A DNA stretch of 64,000 bases, taken from assembly GCA_964020155.1 (NCBI GenBank), contig OZ026557.1:5016466-5080465 (forward strand), read 5' to 3'. Positions 27,311 through 53,502 of this stretch are shown here, one piece after another. Source of the DNA: Chondrilla cf. caribensis (Eukaryota > Porifera > Demospongiae > Chondrillida > Chondrillidae). Each line of letters begins with the position of its first letter. Position 1 is the stretch's first letter. The notes under the pieces were generated by a model. That model saw only the letters and a program-made list of their open reading frames with translations, searched no databases and was not told where the DNA came from. The translations under genes and the position numbers were made by a program.

Positions 27311-27720
27311 CGTGAATGCTCCATTCTCCACAGAAACACAACATGCCATTTGAGCAGCAAACCTACTTGATTGGTGTATTTTGGAACTTTTATGAAAGTG
27401 GTATTGCCAATGTATGTCATGCAAAGCTGACTGAATAGATCACACACACACAAGTTTATGTAGTTTTATTAGGTGTATGTTGTAGTATAAAGTGCAGGTT
27501 CACTATATGTTGTGATGATGTATCATACGAATGTATTGGCTATGTAATTGCATTTAATGATATTTCAAAAATTCGACACATACATTAATGTTCAAGAAAA
27601 GGACAATACAGGTACACAAACCTTCGTTAAATAATAACATGACAACTAAAAACTGCAAATGTACATAATAATATAGGAACAAGTCACCACACACACTGTA
27701 TTATTATAAATTAAAGCAAT

Positions 27721-29073
<1,353 letters not shown>

Positions 29074-29408
29074 TTTCTTACATAGACACAGTCAGGCTCC
29101 CAAACTCGTTCCAGATTGGCATTAAAATTCGATAAGGTAAAGGAGGTATACGTAATTCCGAATACTGGTGAAAACAGCAAACGGAAAGGTATATTATACC
29201 ACACAATATACCTATCCACATCGGAAGAGAAGGAGGTCTAAACTTCGAATGGTAAGAGTAGGGCTCGCTTAGGATCGTCCCAGCTAAACATTATACTCGA
29301 CTTTAACAGATCTAGAGTGAGCAAAACTGCATTCGAATATCTACACTTACAAAACAATGTACCTGAAACCAAATTTTAAAAGCAAATGTCGAGCAATTGA
29401 AACAAAAT

Positions 29409-31589
29409 TCATTGTAAAAGTTCGTTATCACTGGGAACAGGAGTGGACATTGCATCGCTACTCAACGTCATTCTCTTCCCCTTGAATGAGCCTAGCTTGG
29501 TCACTTCACTCTCGCTGCTACCGTAGTAGAGGTTGGCATGTCTGGACGAGGGGTGGATGAGACGAGTGGTCTCCTCTCCAATGCAATCATTCCTGGGACT
29601 ATCTTGGATACGCCGATTGCCCCCAAAATGGAGACGATCGTTATTGTTTTGTTTTCTGATGCGAAACAGACAACAAATTCTATTGTAGAGCTGAAGAGCT
29701 TTGGCATTGAGTAGGACAAACAGTACACCGTTGATCCATCCTTGAGCTCCATCACCTATTGCCTAGGGGAGAAAACAAAACACATTTCAAAATAACATTC
29801 GAAAGCAGTTTGTATGGTGGGACCTGTCTAAAATGTGGTCATCTATGGGCCTCATGTACTGTAGGACCTGTTTAATGTGGTCACCTGTGGGACCTCATGT
29901 ACAGTGGAACCTGTCTAATGTGGTCACCTGTGGGACCTCATGTACAGTGGAACCTGTCTAATGTGGTCACCTATGGGACCTCATGTACAGTGGAACCTGT
30001 CTAATGTGGTCACCTATGGGACCTCATGTACAGTGGAACCTGTCTAATGTGGTCACCTGTGGGACCTCATGTACAGTGGAACCTGTCTAATGTGGTCACC
30101 TGTGGGACTGCATTTCCTTTGTATAATTAGACATGTGGGTACATTATCAACATTGGAATGTATGCAAAAACAAGACAAATAAGTATTTTGGGACTTGATC
30201 AAGGTGACTACTTTAGACAGGTGACCATCCCAGGGAGGTGGCCGTTCATACAGGTCCCACTGTACTATACAGGTGACCATCCTAGGGAGGTGGCTGTTCA
30301 TACAGGTCCCACTGTACTATACAGGTGACCATCCTAGGGAGGTGGCTGTTCATACAGGCCCCACTGTACTATACAGGTGACCATCCTAGGGAGGTATCTG
30401 TTCATACAGGTCCCACTGTACTATACAGGTGACCATTCTAGGGAGGTGGCTGTTCATACAGGTCCCACTGTACTATACAGGTGACCATCCTAGGGAGGTG
30501 GCTGTTCATACAGGCCCCACTGTACTATACAGGTGACCATCCTAGGGAGGTATCTGTTCATACAGGTCCCACTGTACTATACAGGTGACCATCCTAGGGA
30601 GGTGGCTGTTCATACAGGTCCCACTGTACTATACAGGTGGCCATCCTAGGGAGGTGGCTGTTCATACAGGTCCCACTGTACTATACAGGTGACCATCCTA
30701 GGGAGGTAGCTGTTCATACAGGTCCCACTGTACTATACAGGTGACCATCCTAGGGAGGTGGCTGTTCATACAGGTCCCACTGTACTATACAGGTGACCAT
30801 CCTAGGGAGGTGGCTGTTCATACAGGTCCCACTGTACTATACAGGTGGCCATCCCAGGGAGGTGGCTGTTCATACAGGTCCCACTGTATACAGATCTATT
30901 GATGCTTGGGAAGGTGACTCTTGTGTAGCAATATTGGGGTTACTCAAGCAGAGAATTGCAGAGTTCCTTCCTAAGACACCACAGTGGTACACTGTACATC
31001 TTCCAGGCCTTAGACAAAGGGGAGGGTATCAGGACACACTTCCCACAAATGATCCTTGTCATCCTATCCCACTGATATGCTGAGGACAGCATTAATTTTA
31101 AAGATCTCCACTACCTCACTCTTTTGGGGTTCACTCATAAGTTCATTCCCAAAGGAGCATCATAGCTTTGACAGATGTGTTGATTATGAATGTTTTCACA
31201 GTCCACAGCACGTCGGGTGCAAGTGTGCCCACAGCAACATCTCACCTGCATGTTGACAAGGAAGGGATGGTTGTGTAAGTTCATTGTGCTATTATTCAAT
31301 GTCGCCAGAGCCATGAGAAATCGAATGGTCCCCCACATTCGAACCAGAATGAACAGAATTGGTACCAATGCCAATTTCCATTCTAAATTAACGTATTGTT
31401 TGAAAACTTCATCCTTTCTCTACACAAGAAGAGTAGCAGAAACCGAACCTTAATATGTTGAATAAGACAATACCACATTTTCAACACAAAAACATGCATT
31501 CCTCAACATCCACTCAAGCATACACATACCACATACATGACCCACACACCACACACCACACACTCCCACACACCACACACCCCGACACA

Positions 31590-31659
<70 letters not shown>

Positions 31660-32428
31660 ATTGTACACAGACACATATACTCACCCTCTTACACAAAGCA
31701 ACCACCAGCAAAGTGTAGAACACAGCGGTCAGGATGTATGCTAAAATCTCCCAAAACTTCCCAGCCAAGAACTCCAAAGCCAACGTCACACTGTGCCGCG
31801 TTGAGCCCATTTTCTCAATAAAGCACCAAGCAACCGAGTCCTCCGAGCCCCCCGGTCCTAGCAACTGAACACCACACACTGCCCCGGTTATGATCAGACC
31901 AACACTCCACGAGACCACGTGGTAGGCCGGCATTAGACGCTTCGACAGCATGTTCCGATTCAAAGCAGCTGTTAGGAACAGATGGAACGCTAGAATTGAC
32001 GTCCAAAAGAAGGAAAACATGGAAGAGGCTGTGGTCACAAAGCTCTGGGCTATGCACAGGTTGCAAAACGTACGAACTTTCGAATCATTGGTCGAACTAT
32101 CAGAACAGCTTACAGGCGGGGTGATGGTGTGATCCTTGTTCAAGAACATGGCCATAAATACGGTCGAGCCGAACATATATCCAACTGCCGTGAGTAAGTC
32201 CGATACTGCTATGAAGAGAAGGATCCATCGCGAAAGAGTCCGCGGCTTTCCAAAGACAAAAAGAGCAAATATAGCTATACAGCCGATAACAGAAAAGCTA
32301 CAGGAAACGAATGTCAGGCAGGCTGTTCCGAGGGGGATACAGGAATGGTTGCTGTCATGAGAGACATTCAACCATAGGTTGTAGTATCTATGATTCAACG
32401 GACAGTCTCCCCAGGAAGATGACGCCAT
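29409..32428 (-). CDS. GPR157-like G protein-coupled receptor A
   Basis: Seven-transmembrane receptor of the small GPR157/cAMP-receptor-like group. Three exons on the minus strand, 32428-31685, 31419-31246 and 29762-29409, all phase 0, give 423 residues. The first exon has TM1-TM5 with IAVSDLLTAVGYMFG in TM2 and the extracellular Trp-Cys motif SVAWCFIE followed by LAGKFWEILAYILTAVFY. The second has TM6, LALVPILFILVRMWGTIRF. The third has the TM7 signature GDGAQGWINGVLFVLLNA and a Ser-rich tail. N-glycosylation sites (NVSH, NHSC) lie before TM1. Start ATG at 32428 was preferred over an upstream TTG. It is paired head-to-head with receptor B and shares its exon structure. The ligand is unknown. 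Confidence 0.9.
29812..30890. mobile_element. TIR-bearing non-autonomous element with expanded ends
   Basis: Located in receptor A intron 2. The left end reads TATGGTGGGACCTGTCTAAA and the right end, reverse-complemented, TATACAGTGGGACCTGTATG, an imperfect terminal inverted repeat. Each end has been multiplied: about six 43-bp units on the left (core TACAGTGGAACCTGTCTAAT) and about thirteen 52-bp units on the right (core ATACAGGTCCCACTGTACTA). The middle (30105-30215) codes for nothing. CAGTGGGACC-type ends are typical of pogo/Tigger-like DNA transposons; that assignment is from memory. Confidence 0.6.
31590..31658. repeat. (CA)n in receptor A intron 1
   Basis: In gene sense a (GT)n run beginning about 30 bp after the donor at 31684. 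Confidence 0.92.
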
Positions 32429-32538
32429 TTTCGACAATATTGCCAGATCTAGCAGAACCTGGATCGGGATGGTGCTTGTGGGCGGGACATCACGTGAGGC
32501 GTAGGCGTGTGTGCGACATCTCCAGAGCTGTAGACAAC
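32429..32538. promoter_or_regulatory. Shared promoter of the two GPR157-like genes
   Basis: Only 110 bp separate the two divergent start codons, so both 5' untranslated regions and the control sites must lie here or overlap the coding exons. It holds CACGTGAGGC at about 32491-32500. No TATA box is visible. Confidence 0.55.
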
Positions 32539-34369
32539 ATGCTGAGAAATGACTCTAACTTGTTGATCGTCTGGGAGCCGTACCTCCCCGCCCTCACCAT
32601 CGTGTCATGTGCATTCTCTGTCATTGGTTCAGTTTCCTTTATGGCTTCCTACTGCGTGTGGAAAGACACTCGATCCATATCGCGTCTCATTCTGGTCATA
32701 ATCGCTCTATCTGACCTCGTAACGGCTTCGGGATACATCATAGGCTCTGCACTATATCTAAATATCTCGTCAGCGGCGACAGAAAATGGGACAGATTATC
32801 TCCAACTTCAAGATACACAACCATTTCAAACTTTGTGTATGATCCAGAGCACCATCACGACCATCAGCAATATGTGGTCGTTTTGGTGGATGGTCATTCT
32901 AGCCATCCATCTGTGTCTGAGTGCTGGCTACATGAAGAAGGAACTCTCGCAAAAGCTGCTTCCATTTGCTGCACTGCTGGCAACATGTGTCCCCGTGGTA
33001 GTGACCATCCCTGCAGCTGTCACTGGCTGGTTGGGTCCAGGGAACGGGACCGCATCCGTGTCGTGGTGTTTCATTGGTCTGCCTGATAACCACACCCGTG
33101 ATGCCACTTATGATGCATTGGAATTTGTGGAGGGCAAAATGTGGGAATTCGCCTCCTTTGCCCTTATCCTTGTCCTCGTGTCTTTTTTGAAGTGTAGACT
33201 CAATAAGCATGTGAGTCCATGTCTGTTTAGTCCACCCTGTGCACTGAGATGTCTGCTTATTCATTCATTGTGGTCACTGTGCCATGCCACTATACAGCCT
33301 TAAGTTGGGGTCATGTGATGTGCGTGTGTCTCAAAAGGTTATAGGATTTCATTTCATTTCATTTCATTTCATTGAATTATAAAGAAATGGGACCACATTG
33401 TTACACAGTTACCATATATGGTCACCTAATGCTCACGACAGGATTACGAAATCCCCACAATTGCTCTTTATGTCATTGTAATTCATGCAAAATCACATGG
33501 TGATCACATGGTGATCACATGGGAGGATTGTTATTGTTTATTCATCTCTCTACTTATGGTGGTTTGTTCATTGCAGAGAAAAGATGCAGAGAGCAACCCT
33601 CTACTCCACAAGGCTGTCAACAGTGTATCAAGACACACCGAAAACAGACTCCTGGCTTTCCCGATTGTGTTCTTCTTCATTCGGCTGTGGGGTACCATCA
33701 GATATGTCCTATCGTGGTCCTATGTATTGGCTGGTTACAACAACACAGAAACTGTTAACTTCATCGTGGACCACATCCAAAACAGTGCATTCCTGCTCTC
33801 AATGCAAGTACGTACACACCATCTCCAATACATGTGTATAGTCCATAGTCTGATATAGCCAGTCCTACCTCAGTTACATAATCCGTTGTAGCTTTGTTGT
33901 TGCATGTACATTATAACAATGTTATGACCTATGTGTCTTCAAACAATACATGCTCCTACCTATGGCCCTGCTCCTACCTATGACCCTGCTCCTACCTATG
34001 GCCCTGCTCCTACCTATGCCCCTGCCCCTACCTATGACCCTGCTCCTACCTATGCCCCTGCTCCTACCTATGTCCCTGCTCCTTCCTATGTCCTTGCATC
34101 CTCCCATAGACCTGTATTTCAGCTAGTGTAGTTTTATGTTGTATTTTCTCACCATATCCACGTTACAGGCCATATTCGACGGATCACAAGGCTGGGTGAA
34201 CGCACTTTTGTTCCTGATTCTCTCCAGGAAGGGCATTGTGATGATGTCCACGTTCTGCCTCAAACTAAAACTTTGCAGTCTACATTGCTGGTATCGCCGT
34301 TCCAACTCCCCACCATCTGTAGCGGATAATACCAGTTGTAACCTCGAATTAACAGATTCAGAATCATGA
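32539..34369 (+). CDS. GPR157-like G protein-coupled receptor B
   Basis: Paralogue of receptor A. Exons 32539-33210, 33577-33807 and 34169-34369, all phase 0, give 367 residues. Exon 1 shows FSVIGSVSFMASYCVW (TM1), ALSDLVTASGYIIGSALYL (TM2), SVSWCFIGLPDN and VEGKMWEFASFALILVLV (TM5). Exon 2 shows LLAFPIVFFFIRLWGTIRYV (TM6). Exon 3 shows FDGSQGWVNALLFLILSR (TM7), matching the DG-QGW-N motif of receptor A. The start at MLRNDSNLL was chosen because an earlier in-frame ATG (32419) overlaps the first codons of receptor A. Introns are 366 and 361 bp. The C-terminal tail is short. Plasma membrane location is inferred. Confidence 0.88.
33948..34110. repeat. 18-bp tandem repeat, about 9 copies
   Basis: Unit CTCCTACCTATGACCCTG in receptor B intron 2, just before exon 3. 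It is open in frame (Ala-Pro-Thr-Tyr repeats) but flanked by stops. Confidence 0.9.
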
Positions 34370-34925
34370 TATACATGTGTTTGTTCTGTAAAATACATTT
34401 CAACGATCCCTTTATTTTGAAATTAATGATATTATGTATTCTTGTACAACCTCAATCAAACAATTAGTGTTTTTATTTTCATGGTTACCCCATTAAACTC
34501 ACTTACAGATGTTTTCAAATGTGTTTTCAAGTGTGAGTGATGTGAGCTTGGTGGTGGTGCATCCATGTGCCCAGTGGTGGTATATACGTATGTGTTCGAC
34601 ATCCCTCATCACGGCAGTCCTGTGCTTCATCCTGCTTCAAGGAGAACTCTCTTTGGTCTACTGTAACGACACCGGGACAACTCACGTGATTCTCGTTCTG
34701 CAGTTTATTGGCTAACTCAATCAGGTCAAATCTCACCACCACTTGTCACTATTCACAGAAGGAAACGTGGTCAATGTAATCTAATTCGCTTCATTCGTAA
34801 ATGGAGTCTTGATTGTATTGTCAGGCTTCCTCCAGTGGATAAGGTCAAGCCATTGACAGATCCTATTTTCACATAACATAATAGAGGGTGAAGTGATCTT
34901 CAGCAGTTGATGGTATCAGAGGAAG
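34370..34925. other. Spacer between receptor B and the SelU-like gene
   Basis: About 550 bp. On the minus strand 34742-34686 reads MVVRFDLIELANKLQNENH and then a GTGAGT, which looks like a first exon, but no continuation is found. Otherwise nothing can be supported. Confidence 0.4.
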
Positions 34926-35009
34926 ATGGCAACTGGAGGGAAGGAGCCATCCAGAACACTGGCTGACAATATAAAGGACAACTTGGTTACAAACGCACGA
35001 ACGCAAGAA
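34926..35009 (+). other. Alternative first coding exon (1a) of the SelU-like gene
   Basis: ATG to donor GTGAGT, exactly 28 codons: MATGGKEPSR, then LADNIKDNLVTNARTQE. It ends in phase 0 like exon 1b, which is also 28 codons and similar in its second half, so either can splice to the exon at 35841. Confidence 0.6.
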
Positions 35010-35283
35010 GTGAGTTGCTGCTTTCGTCTGAACTAGCGACACGAACCGTCGCCGTTTGCTCAATACTAAAAAGTGTTACATAATCAGTGGCCCCTCGAGC
35101 GTGACTTGAAGGTCGTTACGAGAAGTTACGAGACACTCAACGTTGTACAACAACTTCAGAGCCGACACCTGATAGAAGTTCCGCTCTAGAAATGCCATTG
35201 TAATGAAAGTATTGTATCATTATCAAAGACTGATATTTCAGAATTGCAGAAGGGTTTTATCAAGGTGTTCCAACGTTCGAAAC

Positions 35284-36797
<1,514 letters not shown>

Positions 36798-36904
36798 CCG
36801 ATGCAATATTTTCTCATATTCACTACATTCAAGCATTTATTCCACCAGTAAAACAGTTCAGTGTTTAGTTCCTGTATGTGCATCTGTATCTATGTTTGTA
36901 GACC

Positions 36905-36986
36905 TGGTGAAACCGGTTGTCATGACGCTGTCCTTGTAGCCTTCCTAGGAAGTCAAGTTCAGCTGAAACTACAAAACTGACTCACC
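36905..36986 (+). promoter_or_regulatory. Candidate SECIS element
   Basis: About 107 nt after the TAA. Quartet strands ATGA (36922-36925) and TGA (36964-36966) flank a stem GCTG/CAGC (36927-36930 with 36960-36963) and CTTG/CAAG (36933-36936 with 36954-36957). A lower stem GGTGA/TCACC pairs 36905-36909 with 36982-36986. The apical loop TAGCCTTCCTAGGAAGT has CC but no AA, so it is not a textbook SECIS. Confidence 0.45.
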
Positions 36987-37061
36987 AAAACCTGTTATGT
37001 GTCACATATTCTGTTATTGTCTTTATCAATTGTGATTACTACAATGAGGGCATACTAAACG

Positions 37062-37079
37062 TCGATATTCGAATATCGA
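37062..37079. promoter_or_regulatory. 18-bp perfect palindrome upstream of NOC2L
   Basis: TCGATATTCGAATATCGA, 65 bp before the NOC2L ATG. A dyad of this length would suit a dimeric DNA-binding factor; no factor is assigned. Confidence 0.4.
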
Positions 37080-37144
37080 AACCGAAAGTGTATTGGTATA
37101 TTATAACACACATTGACGCGCTTGGGGAATTCCCTCAATATAAT

Positions 37145-42778
<5,634 letters not shown>

Positions 42779-42995
42779 CGAATACATTGTTGGCTATATC
42801 GATTGGAGAACGAAACGTCAATTCCATACATGTCTTGTAACACATATTCGTATTTCGTCGCGAACCGTCCACAGGCGGCTGAACGAGCCTTTAAGTATAA
42901 GAAGCAGAAGCACAACTATTACCATAGATGAGGAAGATCTACCGGGATGCTGCCTCTTACCGCCTCTGGGCGCCTAATGGGCTAGCTGGCTGAAA

Positions 42996-44356
42996 ATGGA
43001 GAAGACGGTACTAGTTTTAGCGGGTAACTGTCTCATGCAGAAGCCTTCAGGTCGTTCAATAACCGTAGACCTCACACTTGGAAAAGGTAAAGGTTCTTCA
43101 AATACAAAAACGTTCGTAAAAAGCGTTTGGACCTGCTGTATTGAGGGTATATCGGAATACAGTCGACTTATTTTCGATTTGTTTCCTAATAAAAGCCAGG
43201 TACGTGTTCGAGAGATGTGGAGTCAGTACTAACCCTGCCATAATTATATGGAAGACATCTATATTCACCAATTTTGGACAACAGAATATAGTAATTTACT
43301 ACTGTATAATATAATATATTCAATGTTAATTAATCTAAACCCATTCAGGTGTGTATAGTCTCTGCTAATAACGGTGAGTGTAGTGCTGTCAACACGTGGA
43401 GGGATGAGGACCAGGATCTGGGGAAGGTGCTCAAGGGCTTCCAGTCCTACGCTATGTCCTACTGGAGTGGTGACAAGGACCAGCCCCCTCTGTACCGGAC
43501 AGAGTCCACTGTGCAAGGGTTAAAGTTCGGCATAATGTGTCTGTCTCAGTTGACTGCCACGCAGTTTGCTCAAGTCCAGTTTAATCCGGAGGTTGCCCCA
43601 GTCAATAAAGGGAGACTGATCCTAGTGACCGCTCTACAGAGGTTGGTCTATGGAGCCATACCTACCATTGGCCATTTATTGTATGTGTTGATGTGTGAAT
43701 TGCTCTGTATATCTTATATTGTGGATAGCTTGTATCGTGGATAGCTTGTATTGTGGATAGCTTGTATTTATTCCAGTCCGAATGGTGTGGCAGAACTTTA
43801 TCGACATTTTGTTGATTTGATGGAATCCGAGAATGAATCAATTGAACCAAAGGACAAGTCGAGGTCAGTGCAACCCCCAAGTGAAGCCAGCTACCAGGGG
43901 TGGTGGTCCACTGCTGAACCTAGTTGCTAGGGTGGTGTTCCACTGCTGAACCTAGTTGCTAGGGTGGTGTCCTTACAATGTATCTCTTTCTCCCCTACCA
44001 AGGCTGCCAATAGCCCATGTTGACTTTGTACTGTTCAACGTTAACACAGACGCCAAAGTCACCAACAAGGCTTTTGAAGGTGTAAAGATTTCCAAAGTGC
44101 GTTGAGTGGTGCGATCCATTACACAGCACCCTCTCCACTCATGGCTGAGTCCACTCACCCTCTCCATATTAGGTACCTTCAGTGAACTACACCACAGTCA
44201 GTGTGGGTGTTGGTGATGTACAAGCAAGCTTCATTAAACTTGTCAAGTCCCATTTCAACCTATCCACTACACTCATTATGGGTATTCCTATGAAAGTGAG
44301 AATGGAACCCTGCACACTGTATATTTGAAGTGGGAATGGAACTATAGGGTGTATGT

Positions 44357-44422
<66 letters not shown>

Positions 44423-44431
44423 GCACGCACT

Positions 44432-44475
<44 letters not shown>

Positions 44476-44490
44476 CACGCACGCACTCAT

Positions 44491-44539
<49 letters not shown>

Positions 44540-44583
44540 CGCTCACGTACACACACACGCGCACTCACACACACACACACACG

Positions 44584-44649
<66 letters not shown>

Positions 44650-47054
44650 TGCATGCACTCTCAGGTGTACCATGATGTCCACAGGAAGACCAGTCAGGAG
44701 GGAACTCTGCCAACTACGATGTTGAGCTGTATCACCATAGTGACGCTCACCGTGATATCCTGAGGGCGGGGAAGGGTGTGATGAATACCAGTAGTGACAG
44801 GGAAGGGTCAGCCAAGCACTCAGCAGAGGTCCAGGAAGTCTGTGTGAAGCTGAAGTGGTCCAATCCAAAACAGAATGTTGGATTGGGTGTGTTCTTTGTT
44901 GGCCATCGTCGTGGCTGGGAGGCCAGTGCTTTGTGATCGCGTGTTTGTTTATTTGTTTAGAAATGATGGGATGTTCCAGTGCCTTTCGCGTTACACCAGC
45001 CCAGGTGAGGCAGTGGAGCAATAATTGAAGGGTTTTCCTCATTCATCTGGTCCCTTCTGCCCAGGTGACCAGCCGCCCAACAGTCTGTTTGATCAACTTT
45101 GTCTTGTCTGGCAAGGCTGTGATGCTGGAGCAGCCGAGGAGGTCTGGTGTGGGGAAGTTGATCTCCCACATGCTGATCAGTCACAAGGGGGCCATATTCC
45201 TACACAGCATTCCCCAGGGGAAATCCCCTCTGGAAGACCCTCCCTCGATGACTGAGGGGTGTGGTGGAAGAGTCACAGACTACAGAATTTCAGTAAGTCT
45301 GTGGTCGTTGCCCATCCACACCCCTCCTGGGTGGGTATGCTCATGGTCTCCAAAGTGCATTGTTCAATTTCTTTAAGGATTTTGTGGATTTGATGTCTTC
45401 CAACAACCTGGTCCATCATTGTGTTCAGCGAACTAAAATGCCCATCCCCACCCCCCTGGAACAAGGTTTGTAACATCACTCTTGAGGTCTCATTCTCTAC
45501 GAGTGTTCTCCGCCCACCACAGCCATGTCGCAGCTGGAGAGGCAGACTAGGATATGGCCTGTTGTCTTCTCTGATTCTCTGCTCTACAGTATGCAGCAGG
45601 TAACACCCACCAGACACACCCACCAGACACACACCCCAGACACACCCATTGATATCACCACTGGACACACCCACTAGTCACACCCACCAGACACACCCAT
45701 TGATATCACCACTGGACACACCCACCAGGCATGCTAACGTCACTTTCAAACACATCCACTAGTCACACCCACTGGACACACCCATTGGGTACACCCATTA
45801 GACACACCCACTGGACGAACCCCTCTTGCTATGTTATATGCATGTTGATAACCTCTGTACTCTAGGACCTCGATCCTCTGTTGAGATGTATCACAGAGGC
45901 TGCTATCAGTGACGAAGATTATGACAAGTGTCGGCAGGTGCGTGGTGCGTGGTGTGTGGTGTGTGGTGTGTGTTGTGTGTTGTGTGGCGTGTGGCAGTGT
46001 TCACCAGTGCATATTCTTCTACCACATGTGGTACAGATAATAGTTGATCTTCAGAATCGTGAGATGTCTAATGAAGCACTTCCTCTTCCACAAGCTGGAT
46101 CAAGAGCAAAGGGAGCAAAAAGGTGTATGTGTGTGGAGTGGGTGTGGAATGGGTTTGGCCTGTGTGTATGTGTGTGGAGTGGGTTTGGCCTGTGTGTATG
46201 TGTGTGGAGTGGGTGTGGCCTGTGTGTATGTGTGTGGAGTGGGTGTGGAGTGGGTTTGGCCTGTGTGTATGTGTGTGGAGTGGGTGTGGCCTGTGTGTAT
46301 GTGTGTGGAGTGGGTGTGGAGTGGGTTTGGCCTGTTGGTGTGGCCTGGGTGTGTGTGTACACAATTGCTTGAAGATTCAATTAAGCTATTATTATGGATT
46401 TGATGTTGGTTCCCGTAGAGATGAGCAATATCACCAACTGTGGGTGGAGTTAGAAGAGCTTCTCTACTCCCACAGAACTAACTCAGAACGCCATTCCAAG
46501 GTGATCGCACTGTGTCTGGCTGCGCTAACTGGCCTACCGTGTTTGCTCTGCGTGACGATATCGATGTGTTTCAGTTGCTAGATATCGTTCAAGTGGTGTC
46601 AAAGGAGTCTCCTAGCAACCGCCTCCCCCGTAAACAGCCCAATCATGGACCAGAACTGGAGCCCATGGAAACGGACTCTCATCAAAAGTGAGTACGAGAA
46701 TTGTCTATCAGTTGGTGCAAGGGACTACTGATCCGAATATTGATGTCTGTCCTGTGATGGATGTGTGCAGAGCTGAAGATGATAGACGAAATGGTAGTGA
46801 CAGACATCAAGGTTTGAAACCCAGTGTCCAATCAGAAGAGAAGTCTCGGTCGGTCACGTTCACACCAGGTGAGCTTCCACTCCACACTGCCACACCAAGC
46901 CATGGATATTGTACATGTTCTTGTTCCCATTCCCGTTTTAGCTAACAAAACGGAAACCTTACTGTCACTTTGGACTAATACAGCAAAAAAGAATGCTTCG
47001 GGAAAGCATGTAGAATTTGTTGGAAGAAAGAAATATGGAGAAAAATCTCAATAA
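42996..47054 (+). CDS. INTS13: Integrator subunit 13 / Asunder
   Basis: Integrator complex subunit (Asunder), acting in snRNA 3' processing and in recruiting dynein to the nuclear envelope. Sixteen exons: 42996-43199, 43349-43641, 43777-43863, 44003-44096, 44173-44295, 44685-44886, 44961-45004, 45065-45292, 45378-45465, 45523-45599, 45866-45937, 46037-46122, 46419-46500, 46575-46687, 46771-46868, 46942-47054; 667 residues, slightly short for the family. Key blocks: KSVWTCCIEGISEYSRLIFD, the VWA-like N terminus, ANYDVELYHHSDAH, LEQPRRSGVGKLISHML, EDPPSMTEGCGGRVTDYRIS, RDEQYHQLWVELEELLYSH and near the end LLSLWTNTAKKNASGKHVEF. It lies 217 bp after NOC2L on the same strand and converges with CEP104. 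The 74-bp intron 46501-46574 stays open if retained. Confidence 0.95.
44357..44650. repeat. (CA)n in INTS13 intron, near the acceptor
   Basis: About 290 bp of CA with CG-containing interruptions; unlike most tracts here the sense strand is CA, and it ends 35 bp before the acceptor at 44684. Confidence 0.93.
45600..45820. repeat. CACCCACCAGACACACC-type repeats
   Basis: Irregular short direct repeats filling most of the INTS13 intron 45600-45865. Confidence 0.8.
46125..46350. repeat. 28-bp GTGTGGAGTGGGTGTGGCCT repeat
   Basis: Six to seven alternating long and short copies right after the donor of the INTS13 exon ending 46122. Open frames on both strands are by-products. Confidence 0.88.
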
Positions 47055-47192
47055 AAAGACTAACTTATAATTCATGTCATTTGATTATTATAATTTTCAG
47101 CAATAGTCTTTTAATTATTATCAATATTAAAATCTATTGCAAATGAACAAAATTACTGAATTAAAATAGTCAATATTTCTAAACTGACCACT

Positions 47193-47243
<51 letters not shown>

Positions 47244-47331
47244 CAGGCAGGCAGGCAAAATCAGTGAACAGAGCATTGGTTCTGTGATCTAAAATATCTG
47301 TAGAAGTCATCAGTGGCATGCCCCCTCTTGC

Positions 47332-53346
<6,015 letters not shown>

Positions 53347-53502
53347 AATCTCGCTCTTCCTAGGAATCTCATTCGCCGATTTAACCTTCGATGAGTTCTT
53401 CGTGCTGAATACAAGTCGTCAGTGCTGTAGTACCTCGCGAGCATCAGTGGATCGTCAACACACATAAACGCCCACTAATCAACTAAGCGCCCAAACGCGT
53501 GT

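Noticed and set aside
42840..42995. Possible small RNA gene between NOC2L and INTS13
   Set aside because: The GC-richer stretch has no cloverleaf or box elements that I can fold by eye; more likely INTS13 5' UTR.
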